DNA of 64,000 nucleotides from Streptomyces sp. NBC_01716 (lineage in GTDB: Bacteria > Actinomycetota > Actinomycetes > Streptomycetales > Streptomycetaceae), in assembly GCF_036248275.1 (NCBI RefSeq), contig NZ_CP109181.1:3472001-3536000 (forward strand). The letters run 5' to 3'. A model generated the notes under the pieces. The model had not been told where the DNA came from. It saw nothing but the letters and a program-made list of their open reading frames with translations, and made no database searches. Below are positions 8,493-15,718 of this stretch, in pieces. Positions within the stretch are counted from its first letter, which is position 1. Each line of letters starts with the position of its first letter. A program made the translations under genes and the position numbers.

Positions 8493-8565
8493 TAGCGGTG
8501 ACCGGACTTGAACCGGTGACACAGCGATTATGAGCCGCTTGCTCTACCGACTGAGCTACACCGCT
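8493..8565 (-). tRNA. tRNA-Met (CAT)
   Basis: A complete 73-nt cloverleaf reads from 8565 down to 8493. The acceptor AGCGGTG pairs with CACCGCT, the T-arm is GGTTCAAGTCC, and the anticodon loop reads CTCATAA with anticodon CAT. The 5' pairing and D-arm differ from initiator tRNAs, so it is taken as elongator Met; a CAT anticodon modified for Ile decoding cannot be excluded from sequence alone. CCA is not encoded. Confidence 0.9.
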
Positions 8566-8577
8566 GTGATGTCGGAT

Positions 8578-8599
8578 CTCCTCACCCGAAGGCGAGGAG
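8578..8599 (-). other. UUCG-capped hairpin between the two tRNAs
   Basis: On the minus strand CTCCTCGCC, TTCG, GGTGAGGAG forms a 9-bp stem with one G-U pair closed by a very stable UUCG tetraloop. It lies between tRNA-Thr and tRNA-Met and could be a processing signal, a partial terminator or a spacer. Confidence 0.55.
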
Positions 8600-8612
8600 G
8601 ACCGAACACCAG

Positions 8613-8685
8613 AGCCCCAATACGGAATCGAACCGTAGACCTTCTCCTTACCATGGAGACGCTCTACCGACTGAGCTATTGGGGC
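8613..8685 (-). tRNA. tRNA-Thr (GGT)
   Basis: A 73-nt cloverleaf on the minus strand: the acceptor GCCCCAA pairs with TTGGGGC, the D-arm contains AGCTCAGTCGGTAGAGC, the anticodon stem-loop is CTCC-ATGGTAA-GGAG with anticodon GGT, and the T-loop is GGTTCGATTCC. It is first in the tRNA-Thr, tRNA-Met, rpmG order. Confidence 0.95.
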
Positions 8686-8698
8686 GAGCGATGAAGAC

Positions 8699-8726
8699 AT
8701 TACACGGTCCGTCGCCGTTCGCCCAA
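8699..8726 (-). promoter_or_regulatory. Candidate promoter for the tRNA genes
   Basis: Reading the minus strand, TTGGGC (8726-8721) and TGTAAT (8704-8699) are 16 bases apart and resemble -35 and -10 elements. The predicted start is about 7 bases upstream of mature tRNA-Thr. Confidence 0.4.
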
Positions 8727-8999
8727 ATCCGTTTCCGGCCTCTCGTCCCACCTGTCCCTTCCGTGCCGGGGCGGATGCCGGGTGTGCGTGGGGAGGGCGT
8801 CGGGCGGGCGCGGGACGGGTGTTGAGCGGGCGCCAGGACGGCCGTGCGCGCCGTCCCGGGCGCCCGGGAAGAGCCACAGCAGTATGACTATTTCTTTCCT
8901 CCTCGAAGCCCGCGCGGGGCGGCTCTAGGCTCGACGCACGCTGCGTGATCTTGCAGCCAGAGCTTCACCGCCCCCACCCAGGAGCCCACCAGGAGGACG
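8727..8999. other. Intergenic region before the amidohydrolase-like gene
   Basis: No gene is apparent. It should hold the promoter of the rightward gene at 9000; a TAGGCT-like -10 near 8927 is possible but weak. AGGAGG immediately precedes the 9000 ATG. Confidence 0.4.
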
Positions 9000-10247
9000 A
9001 TGCCCGACAGCCAGCCGGAGCCGTCAGACGGCGTCACGGCGAACGCCCCCGCGCTGCTGCTGCGCGGGGCTCGGCTCGTCGACGGCCGCGCCGTCGACGT
9101 ACTGCTGAGCGGCGGCCGTATCGAGGCCGTCGGCACCGCCGGCAGCCTTCCCGCGATCGACGCCTGCCTGGACCTCGACGGGTATCTGCTCCTGCCCGCC
9201 CCCGCCGAGCCGCACGCGCACAGCGACACCGCGCTGAGCGCCGTCACGCCGGACGGGCCCGTGTCGTACGACCCCGAGTCGGTCCAGCGCCGGGCGACCG
9301 AGGCCGCGCTGCTCCAGGTCGGGCACGGGGCGACGACGCTGCGGACGCATGTGCGGGTCGGTGACGCGCGGGAGTTGGAGCCCATGGAGGCGGTGCTCCA
9401 GGCGCGGCGTTCGCTGCGCGGGCTCGGGAATCTGACGGTTGTCGCCGTCCCGCGCCTGCTGACCGGGATCGCGGGCGCCGACGGGCTGGCGATGCTGCGG
9501 GACGCGGTGAAGATGGGCGCGGGGGTGGTGGGCGGCTGCCCGGACCTCGACCCCGACCCGACCGGATACGTGGAATCGGTGCTGACCGTGGCGGCGGAGC
9601 ACGGCTGTCCGGTCGACCTCCATACGGACGGCGGCGACCCGGCCCGCCTCGCGCGTCTCGCGGCGATGGCCGGAGGGCTGCGGCCCGGCGTCTCGATCGG
9701 GCCCTGCGCGGGGCTGTCCCGGCTGCCGGCGGACGTGACGGGCCGGGCGGCGGACCAGTTGGCGGCGGCGGGTGTGACCGTGGTCTGTGTGCCGCAGGGC
9801 GGCTGCGGCGGTGTCGAGCAGCGGGGGGTGGCGCCCGTACGGGTGCTGCGTGCCGCCGGGGTGCGGGTGGCGGCGGGCAGCGGGGCCGTACAGGACGTGG
9901 CGAACCCGGTGGGGCGAGGGGATCCGTTGGAGGCGGCGTATCTGCTGGCCTCCCAAGGAGGGCTGCGGGCGGCGGAGGCGTACGAGGCGGTGAGCACGGC
10001 CGCGCGTGAGGCGATGCGGCTGCCGGAGGTACGGGTGGAGGCGGGCTTTCCGGCGGAGTTGCTGGCGGTGCGGGGGGACCGGCTGGAGGGGGTGCTGTCG
10101 CTGGCGTACAGCAGGATCGTCATTCACCGGGGGCGGGTGGTGGCCCGGACGAACGCGGTGCGGGAGTACTGCGACGACTCGGCGGTGGCCGTGTCGTTGG
10201 ATCTGCCCCGGCAGGGACGGCAGGGGCGGCCGGAGACGCGGCCGTGA
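9000..10247 (+). CDS. Amidohydrolase-fold protein, probable pseudoenzyme
   Basis: The 415-residue product has the layout of cytosine-deaminase-like amidohydrolases: an N-terminal composite domain (residues about 18-65, ALLLRGARLVDGR and DLDGYLLLPAPAEPHAH), a TIM barrel, and a C-terminal composite half (AELLAVRGDRLEGVLS). Only the first HxH (PHAHSD) and the barrel DLHTDG His are retained. The catalytic Glu of the HxDE motif is Gly, the SHTTAM-type His region reads IGPCAGLS, and the metal Asp of the xxDDVxD motif is Gly (GSGAVQD). The enzyme is therefore probably not a standard hydrolase. AGGAGG 4 bases before the ATG supports the start. Function unknown. Confidence 0.75.
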   Translation: MPDSQPEPSDGVTANAPALLLRGARLVDGRAVDVLLSGGRIEAVGTAGSLPAIDACLDLDGYLLLPAPAEPHAHSDTALSAVTPDGPVSYDPESVQRRATEAALLQVGHGATTLRTHVRVGDARELEPMEAVLQARRSLRGLGNLTVVAVPRLLTGIAGADGLAMLRDAVKMGAGVVGGCPDLDPDPTGYVESVLTVAAEHGCPVDLHTDGGDPARLARLAAMAGGLRPGVSIGPCAGLSRLPADVTGRAADQLAAAGVTVVCVPQGGCGGVEQRGVAPVRVLRAAGVRVAAGSGAVQDVANPVGRGDPLEAAYLLASQGGLRAAEAYEAVSTAAREAMRLPEVRVEAGFPAELLAVRGDRLEGVLSLAYSRIVIHRGRVVARTNAVREYCDDSAVAVSLDLPRQGRQGRPETRP

Positions 10248-10320
10248 GGGGCGTGCCGTGCGGGGCGTTCCTCCTACGGAGGTGCCGCGTGAGCGGTGAC
10301 GGCCCGTCGGACGTACCGTC

Positions 10321-10986
10321 GTGAGCATGCGAATTGTCATCGCCGGAGGACACGGTCAGATCGCGCTGCGGCTGGAGCGGCTGCTCGCCGCGCGCGAACA
10401 CGAGGTCGCGGGAATCATCCGCAAACCCGAACAGGCGGACGATCTGCGCGACGCGGGCGCCGAAGCCGTCGTGCTCGACCTGGAGTCGGCCTCGGTGGAC
10501 GAGGTCGCCGCGGTGCTGGAGGGCGCCGGCGCGGCGGTCTTCGCCGCCGGAGCGGGGCCGGGCAGCACGACGGAACGCAAGGACACCGTCGACCGGGGCG
10601 CGGCGGTCCTCTTCGCCGACGCGGCGGAACGGGCGGGCGTACGGCGCTACGTGATCGTCTCGTCCATGGGCGCCGACCCGGACCACCGGGGCGACGACGT
10701 CTTCGACCACTACCTGCGGGCCAAGGGCGCGGCGGACGCGTACGTCATGGGCAGGCAGGGGCTCGACACGACGGTGCTGCGCCCGGGAATGCTCACGAAC
10801 GACGCGGGCACGGGCGTCGTGAACCTCGCGCCGTCAACAGGCCGTGGCCCAGTGCCCCGGGACGATGTGGCGGCGACGCTGGTGGAGTTGGTGGAGACAC
10901 CGGCGACGGCGGGTCTGACGCTGGAGCTGATCAGCGGGACGGTGCCGGTCACGGAAGCGGTGAAGAACGCGGCGTCGTCCGGCTGA
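10321..10986 (+). CDS. NAD(P)-binding NmrA-like protein
   Basis: A 221-residue atypical short-chain dehydrogenase with the nucleotide-binding motif IAGGHGQIALRLERLL, a second-strand IIRKPEQADDL segment, YVIVSSMGADP and a YLRAKGAADAYV segment in the catalytic Tyr-x-x-x-Lys position. This places it with YwnB/NmrA-type proteins that bind NAD(P)H for reduction or redox sensing. The start is GTG at 10321, with ATG two codons later equally possible. It ends just before a strong terminator. No partner gene shows its substrate. Confidence 0.8.
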   Translation: MSMRIVIAGGHGQIALRLERLLAAREHEVAGIIRKPEQADDLRDAGAEAVVLDLESASVDEVAAVLEGAGAAVFAAGAGPGSTTERKDTVDRGAAVLFADAAERAGVRRYVIVSSMGADPDHRGDDVFDHYLRAKGAADAYVMGRQGLDTTVLRPGMLTNDAGTGVVNLAPSTGRGPVPRDDVAATLVELVETPATAGLTLELISGTVPVTEAVKNAASSG

Positions 10987-11002
10987 TGGTGAGCTGACGA
11001 CG

Positions 11003-11040
11003 ATGGCCCCTGGTCCGCGTCTCCGCGGGCCAGGGGCCAT
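11003..11040. terminator. Strong bidirectional terminator
   Basis: Arms ATGGCCCCTGGTCCGCG and CGCGGGCCAGGGGCCAT around TCTC form a long hairpin followed by CATTTC. It lies between the convergent NmrA-like gene and tRNA-Tyr, so it can serve both. Confidence 0.85.
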
Positions 11041-11050
11041 CATTTCCGTG

Positions 11051-11132
11051 TGGCGGCGCCAGGATTCGAACCTGGGAAGGCTAAGCCGGCGGATTTACAG
11101 TCCGCTCCCATTGGCCACTCGGGCACACCGCC
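11051..11132 (-). tRNA. tRNA-Tyr (GTA)
   Basis: An 82-nt class II tRNA on the minus strand. The acceptor GGCGGTG pairs with CGCCGCC allowing one G-U, the anticodon loop CTGTAAA has anticodon GTA, there is a variable arm, and the T-arm is GGTTCGAATCC. In S. coelicolor the integrative element SLP1 is known to insert into a tRNA-Tyr gene. Here the gene is intact and no integrase or element lies beside it. Confidence 0.95.
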
Positions 11133-11358
11133 ATGGGATGTCGTCGCGGGACCGGCGCTGTGGGGCGCTGCTCCGTAGCAACGACGTAAACGATACCCGA
11201 TGCCCGGGGGTGCTCCGCCACCGGATTGATCAGGCCGGGAGGGGGGCGGGATGACTACCCTTTACCGGAGCGGGCCGGGGGCCCGGCCGTAGTTTCGGCA
11301 TCAGTCGCGGCGTGAGTCGCGGCTCTCTTCCAGCACCCGATTCAAGGAGCCACAGGAC

Positions 11359-11847
11359 ATGGCCGACTCCAGTTTCGACATCGTCTCGAAGGTCGAGCGG
11401 CAGGAGGTCGACAACGCCCTCAACCAGACCGCGAAGGAGGTCTCCCAGCGGTACGACTTCAAGAACGTCGGAGCCTCGATCGCCTGGTCGGGCGAGAAGA
11501 TCCTTATGCAGGCCAACAGCGAGGAGCGGGTCAACGCGATCCTCGACGTCTTCCAGTCCAAGCTGATCAAGCGGGGCATCTCGCTGAAGGCGCTGGACGC
11601 GGGCGAGCCGCAGCAGTCCGGCAAGGAGTACAAGATCTTCGCGTCCATCGAGGAGGGCATCTCCCAGGAGAACGCGAAGAAGGTCGCCAAGATCATCCGC
11701 GATGAGGGCCCCAAGGGCGTCAAGGCGCTCGTGCAGGGCGACGAGCTGCGGGTCAGCTCGAAGAGCCGGGACGATCTTCAGGCCGTACAGGCGCTGTTGA
11801 AGGGGCAGGACTTCGACTTCGCGCTGCAGTACGTCAACTACCGCTGA
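11359..11847 (+). CDS. yajQ: YajQ family nucleotide-binding protein
   Basis: A 162-residue cytoplasmic protein of the YajQ/UPF0234 family: two alternating RNP-like alpha/beta folds. It begins [20 protein letters not shown] and contains [27 protein letters not shown] and a final [10 protein letters not shown], all strongly conserved. Some proteobacterial members bind cyclic di-GMP and act with a transcription factor; whether the Streptomyces protein does so is not shown. AAGGAG lies 8-9 bases before the ATG. The gene stands alone between tRNA-Tyr and alkB and ends at a long hairpin. Confidence 0.9.
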   Translation: MADSSFDIVSKVERQEVDNALNQTAKEVSQRYDFKNVGASIAWSGEKILMQANSEERVNAILDVFQSKLIKRGISLKALDAGEPQQSGKEYKIFASIEEGISQENAKKVAKIIRDEGPKGVKALVQGDELRVSSKSRDDLQAVQALLKGQDFDFALQYVNYR

Positions 11848-11896
11848 CCGAAGGCCCCGCCGGGCGCGGGCGTCGCCGGTCCGGCACGAACACGGC

Positions 11897-11944
11897 GCAA
11901 CGAGGGCGGCCGGCCGGGGACTTCCCGGCCGCGGCCCTCGTTGC
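11897..11944 (+). terminator. Terminator after yajQ
   Basis: GCAACGAGGGC and GCCCTCGTTGC-type arms (outer 11897-11907 and 11934-11944), plus an inner GGCCGG/CCGGCC stem, form a long GC-rich hairpin after yajQ. Confidence 0.75.
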
Positions 11945-11986
11945 GTTCTCCTCCTGTTGCGTTCTCCTCCCAAGGAGGTGGTTCCG

Positions 11987-12646
11987 ATGAGTGACGCGTT
12001 GTTTCCGCGGGGGCGGGTCGTTCTTGGGGAAGGGGCCGTGCATGTGCCCGGGTGGCTGAGTGAGGCGCGGCAGCGGGAGTTGGTGGAGGTTTGTCGGGGG
12101 TGGGCACGGGGGCCCGTGCCCATGCGGCACACCCGGCTGCCCAACGGGGGTGTGATGTCCGTCCGGACCGTCTGTCTGGGGTGGCACTGGCAGCCGTACC
12201 GCTACACCCGCACCGCCGGGGATGTGAACGGCGCGCCGGTCGCGCCTTTTCCCGCGTGGCTCGGGGAGTTGGGGCGGGCGGCGGTCGAGGAGGCGTACGG
12301 GGCGGGGGCCGGGGCCGGTTACGCGCCCGACACCGCGCTGGTCAACTTCTACGAGGGCGACGCCAGGATGGGCATGCACCAGGACAAGGACGAGAAGTCC
12401 CGGGCGCCCGTGGTGTCGCTGAGCATCGGTGACAGCTGCGTCTTCCGGTTCGGCAACACGGAGACGCGGACGCGTCCTTATACGGATGTCGAGTTGGCGT
12501 CCGGTGATCTCTTCGTCTTCGGCGGGCCGGCCCGGCTCGCGTTCCACGGCGTGCCCAAGGTGTATCCGGGGACAGCCGGCCCGGCGAGCGGGATGCGCTC
12601 CGGGCGGCTGAACATCACCCTCCGCGAGACCGGGCTGGGCGGCTGA
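11987..12646 (+). CDS. alkB: AlkB-type 2-oxoglutarate/Fe(II) dioxygenase
   Basis: This 219-residue protein is an AlkB homologue, which removes alkyl groups from damaged DNA or RNA bases by oxidative demethylation using Fe(II), oxygen and 2-oxoglutarate. The iron ligands are present as HQDKDE (His-x-Asp) and FHGVPKV (distal His), and the 2-oxoglutarate-binding arginine is in RSGRLNITLR. The ALVNFYEGDARMGMHQDKDE block is the family signature. The start at ATG 11987 is preceded by AAGGAGGTGG, a near-perfect RBS. It converges with the small membrane-protein gene at 12653, only 6 bases away. Confidence 0.9.
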   Translation: MSDALFPRGRVVLGEGAVHVPGWLSEARQRELVEVCRGWARGPVPMRHTRLPNGGVMSVRTVCLGWHWQPYRYTRTAGDVNGAPVAPFPAWLGELGRAAVEEAYGAGAGAGYAPDTALVNFYEGDARMGMHQDKDEKSRAPVVSLSIGDSCVFRFGNTETRTRPYTDVELASGDLFVFGGPARLAFHGVPKVYPGTAGPASGMRSGRLNITLRETGLGG

Positions 12647-12652
12647 GCCTCG

Positions 12653-12922
12653 TCAGCGGGAGCGGGAGTGGCCGAAGAGGAGGCGGTAGATGATCAGCAG
12701 CACCAGGGAGCCGCCGATCGCCGCCGCCCAGGTGGCCGCGTCGAAGAAGCCGGTGTCGATCGGGCGGTCCAGCCAGCGGGACGATATCCAGCCACCGATG
12801 AAGGCGCCGACGATGCCGATGAGGGTGGTGCCGATCAGGCCGCCCGGGTCCCGGCCGGGCAGCAGGATCTTGGCGACGGCTCCGGCGAGGAGTCCGAGGA
12901 CGAGCCAGCCGATGATGGTCAT
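12653..12922 (-). CDS. GlsB/YeaQ/YmgE family small membrane protein
   Basis: An 89-residue hydrophobic protein with three predicted transmembrane segments (residues about 2-20, 28-48 and 60-84). It has the glycine-rich family pattern GWLVLGLLAGAVAKILLPGRDPGG and LIGTTLIGIVGAFIGGWI. The family was named transglycosylase-associated and is often stress-induced, but no activity is established. It is divergent from the APC permease. The ATG at 12922 begins the family domain immediately, so the longer open frame upstream is not used. Confidence 0.85.
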   Translation of the reverse strand: MTIIGWLVLGLLAGAVAKILLPGRDPGGLIGTTLIGIVGAFIGGWISSRWLDRPIDTGFFDAATWAAAIGGSLVLLIIYRLLFGHSRSR

Positions 12923-13008
12923 GCCGTGAACCTGCCTTTCGTGCTGTGTTCTGCGGAAAGACGCCCGTGGGGCGGGCCGCGGTTGCGGACGTCGATAGCG
13001 TGCGGCGT

Positions 13009-14265
13009 ATGACACAGGAGCTGCGTCGCACGCTGGGCGTCTTCGACGCCGTCGTGGTCGGTCTGGGGGCGATGCTCGGGGCGGGTGTCTTCGTCGCGCT
13101 GGGGCCCGCCGCGGGGGCGGCCGGAACCGGTCTGTTGTGGGGGCTGGCGGTGGCCGCCGTGGTGGCGTACTGCAACGCGATGTCGTCGGCCCGGCTCGCG
13201 GTCGACTACCCGGCTTCGGGCGGGACATACGTGTACGGCCGTGAGCGGCTGGGCCCGTTCTGGGGGTGGCTGGCGGGCTGGGCCTTCGTGGTCGGCAAGA
13301 CCGCCTCGTGCGCGGCGATGGCGCTGACGGTCGGGGCGTACGTGTGGCCGGGGCAGGCGCACACGGTGGCCGTCGCGGCGGTGGTGGTCCTGACCGCGGT
13401 GAACTACGGGGGCGTGCGGAAGTCGGCGGCGCTGACGCGGGTGATCGTGGCCGTGGTGCTGGGGGTCCTCGCCGCCGTCGTGGTCGTGTGCCTCGGCTCG
13501 GACGCGGCCGACGCCGGGCGGCTGGGGCTCGGCCTCGGTACGGAGGCCGAGCCGAAGGCGGGGTCGGTCACGGCGTGGGGGGTGCTGGGGGCCGCCGGGC
13601 TGCTCTTCTTCGCCTTCGCCGGATACGCCCGCATCACCACGCTCGGCGAGGAGGTGCGTGACCCGGCCCGTACGATCCCGCGCGCCGTCCCGCTGGCCCT
13701 TGGCCTCGTGCTGGCCGTCTACGCGTGCGTGGCGGTCGCGGCGCTGTCGGTCCTCGGCGCCGGGGAGTTGGGGCGTTCGGCGGCCCCTCTGGCCGATGCC
13801 GTACGGGCCGCCGGGGCGTCCTGGCTGGTGCCCGTGGTGCGCGTCGGGGCCGCCGCGGGGGCGCTCGGGGCGCTGCTGGCCCTGATCCTCGGGATCTCCC
13901 GTACGACGCTGGCGATGGCACGGGACGGGCATCTGCCGCGCGGGCTGGCCGCCGTGCATCCACGCTTCCAGGTGCCGCACCGGGCCGAGCCGGCGGTGGG
14001 CGCGGTCGTGGCCGTGCTGGCGGCGACGGCGGACGTGCGCGGGGCGATCGGCTTCTCGTCCTTCGGGGTGCTGGCGTACTACGCGATCGCCAACGCCTCG
14101 GCGTGGACGCTCGGTTCGCAGCCCGTACGGATACGGGCGGCGGTCGGGCTCGTGGGCTGTGTGGTGCTGGCCTTCGCGCTGCCCGCCCCGTCGGTCGTCT
14201 CCGGGGCCGCGGTGCTGCTGCTGGGGGCGGCCTGGTACGCCGCCCGGCGCCGTACGAGCCGCTGA
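13009..14265 (+). CDS. APC family amino acid permease
   Basis: A 418-residue integral membrane protein with about 12 hydrophobic segments. It begins LGVFDAVVVGLGAMLGAGVFVALGPAAGAAG, the first-helix GxG substrate-site region typical of amino acid-polyamine-organocation transporters. SARLAVDYPASGGTYVYGRERLGPFWGWLAGW and FFAFAGYARITTLGEEVRDPARTIPRA are also conserved family blocks. It probably imports or exchanges an amino acid by proton coupling. The start is ATG at 13009; the upstream in-frame extension runs back over the divergent gene's promoter. The substrate is unknown. Confidence 0.88.
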   Translation: MTQELRRTLGVFDAVVVGLGAMLGAGVFVALGPAAGAAGTGLLWGLAVAAVVAYCNAMSSARLAVDYPASGGTYVYGRERLGPFWGWLAGWAFVVGKTASCAAMALTVGAYVWPGQAHTVAVAAVVVLTAVNYGGVRKSAALTRVIVAVVLGVLAAVVVVCLGSDAADAGRLGLGLGTEAEPKAGSVTAWGVLGAAGLLFFAFAGYARITTLGEEVRDPARTIPRAVPLALGLVLAVYACVAVAALSVLGAGELGRSAAPLADAVRAAGASWLVPVVRVGAAAGALGALLALILGISRTTLAMARDGHLPRGLAAVHPRFQVPHRAEPAVGAVVAVLAATADVRGAIGFSSFGVLAYYAIANASAWTLGSQPVRIRAAVGLVGCVVLAFALPAPSVVSGAAVLLLGAAWYAARRRTSR

Positions 14266-14278
14266 GGCGGCGCTGAGG

Positions 14279-14671
14279 TCACCAGCCCGCGAACGCCTCG
14301 TCCGTACGGACGATGTCGCGGCCGAAGGGCAGCAGCGAGACGGGGATCAGCTTGAAGTTGGCGATGCCCAGCGGGATGCCGATGATCGTCACACAGAGGG
14401 CGAGCCCGGTGAAGATATGGCCGAGGGCGAGCCACCAGCCGGCCAGGATCACCCACAGCACGTTGGCGACGAACGACGGTGATCCCGCGTCGCGGCGCTC
14501 CACCGTCGTGTAGCCGAACGGCCACAGCGCGTACCGGCCGATACGGAACGCGGCCACCCCGAAGGGGATGCCGATGATCGTGACGCACAGGAGCAGTCCG
14601 GCGACCATGTAACCGAGGAAGAGCCAGAAACCACTCAGAACCAGCCAGATGATGTTGAGGATTGTCTTCAT
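14279..14671 (-). CDS. YccF domain-containing membrane protein
   Basis: A 130-residue inner-membrane protein made of two YccF repeats. Each repeat contains an almost identical [15 protein letters not shown] segment (around residues 28-44 and 88-104), flanked by hydrophobic helices ([19 protein letters not shown] and [22 protein letters not shown]). No biochemical role is known for the family. Its start codon overlaps the stop of htpX (ATGA), so the two are translated together from one mRNA, which suggests a shared role at the membrane. Confidence 0.85.
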   Translation of the reverse strand: MKTILNIIWLVLSGFWLFLGYMVAGLLLCVTIIGIPFGVAAFRIGRYALWPFGYTTVERRDAGSPSFVANVLWVILAGWWLALGHIFTGLALCVTIIGIPLGIANFKLIPVSLLPFGRDIVRTDEAFAGW

Positions 14672-15531
14672 GGGCGGCCACCTGCCATCTGCTCTAGTCG
14701 GGCGATGCGCTCCGCCATCGGCGGATGCGTGGAGAACATTCTCGATACACCCTGCCCGGGCCGGAAGGGATTGGCGATCATGAGATGGCTCGCCGTCTCG
14801 ATCCGCGGCTCCGGGGGCAACGGCAATTGCTTCGTGCCGGCTTCGAGCTTGCGCAGGGCGCTCGCGAGAGCCAGCGGATCACCGGTGAGCTGCGCGCCCG
14901 ACGCGTCCGCCTCGTACTCCCTGGAACGGCTCACGGCGAGCTGGATCACCGAGGCGGCCAGCGGGCCCAGCAGCATCACCAGGAGCATGCCGACGAGGCC
15001 GGGGCCCTCGTCGTCGTCCGAGCGGCCGATGGGGATGAGCCAGGCGAAGTTCACCAGGAACATGACGACCGAGGCGAGGGCGCCGGCGACGGACGAGATG
15101 AGGATGTCGCGGTTGTAGACATGGCTGAGCTCATGGCCGAGCACTCCGCGCAGCTCGTCCTCGGTCAGGATCTGGAGGATTCCGTCCGTGCAACAGACTG
15201 CGGCGTTACGGGGATTGCGGCCGGTGGCGAACGCGTTGGGGGCCTGGGTCGGCGAGATGTAGAGCCGTGGCATCGGCCGGCGTGCGTTCGTGGAGAGCTC
15301 GCGGACGATGCGGTAGAGCTTCGGTGCCTCGAACTCGCTGACCGGGCGTGCGCGCATGGCGCGCAGGGCGAGCTTGTCGCTGTTCCAGTACGCGTACGCG
15401 TTCGTCCCGAGCGCGATCACGACCGCGACGATCAGACCCGTCCTGCCGAAGATGCTGCCGATGACGATGATGAGTGCGGACAGTCCCCCGAGGAGTGCGG
15501 CGGTCCTCAACCCGTTGTGCCGGCGGTGCAC
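14668..15531 (-). CDS. htpX: HtpX-type M48 zinc metalloprotease
   Basis: A 287-residue membrane protease of family M48B that degrades misfolded membrane proteins. The zinc site is intact: HELSH in [13 protein letters not shown] and the third ligand Glu in [10 protein letters not shown]. Transmembrane segments lie at the N-terminus ([17 protein letters not shown] and [18 protein letters not shown]) and on either side of the central loop ([20 protein letters not shown] and [21 protein letters not shown]). The start is placed at GTG 15531 because GGAGG lies 8 bases upstream and homologues begin here (xHRRHNGL); the ATG at 15585 adds 18 atypical residues. It overlaps the YccF gene by ATGA. Confidence 0.88.
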   Translation of the reverse strand: MHRRHNGLRTAALLGGLSALIIVIGSIFGRTGLIVAVVIALGTNAYAYWNSDKLALRAMRARPVSEFEAPKLYRIVRELSTNARRPMPRLYISPTQAPNAFATGRNPRNAAVCCTDGILQILTEDELRGVLGHELSHVYNRDILISSVAGALASVVMFLVNFAWLIPIGRSDDDEGPGLVGMLLVMLLGPLAASVIQLAVSRSREYEADASGAQLTGDPLALASALRKLEAGTKQLPLPPEPRIETASHLMIANPFRPGQGVSRMFSTHPPMAERIARLEQMAGGRP

Positions 15532-15718
15532 GGAGCGCCCTCCAAATCGTGCGGCAGGGGAACCCTTTACGTGATGCTGCTCCACTCTCCAGTGGACCCT
15601 TCCTCACTGGTCAACGCCAGGCGAGGGTCACGGGTTCCCTGGCGCCCCCGCGCGGGCGTGTACGCCGTACGGGTGGCGGAGGGTGCGGATGGGGCGGGTT
15701 CCCGGGCGGGAGAGCGCC

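Noticed and set aside
10006..10299. A small cysteine- and tryptophan-rich protein overlapping the end of the amidohydrolase-like gene
   Set aside because: It is an alternate-frame shadow of GC-rich codons with no RBS and no recognisable pattern.
12919..13980. A long minus-strand open frame opposite the APC permease
   Set aside because: It is antisense to a clear membrane transporter and has His/Arg/Pro-rich shadow composition.
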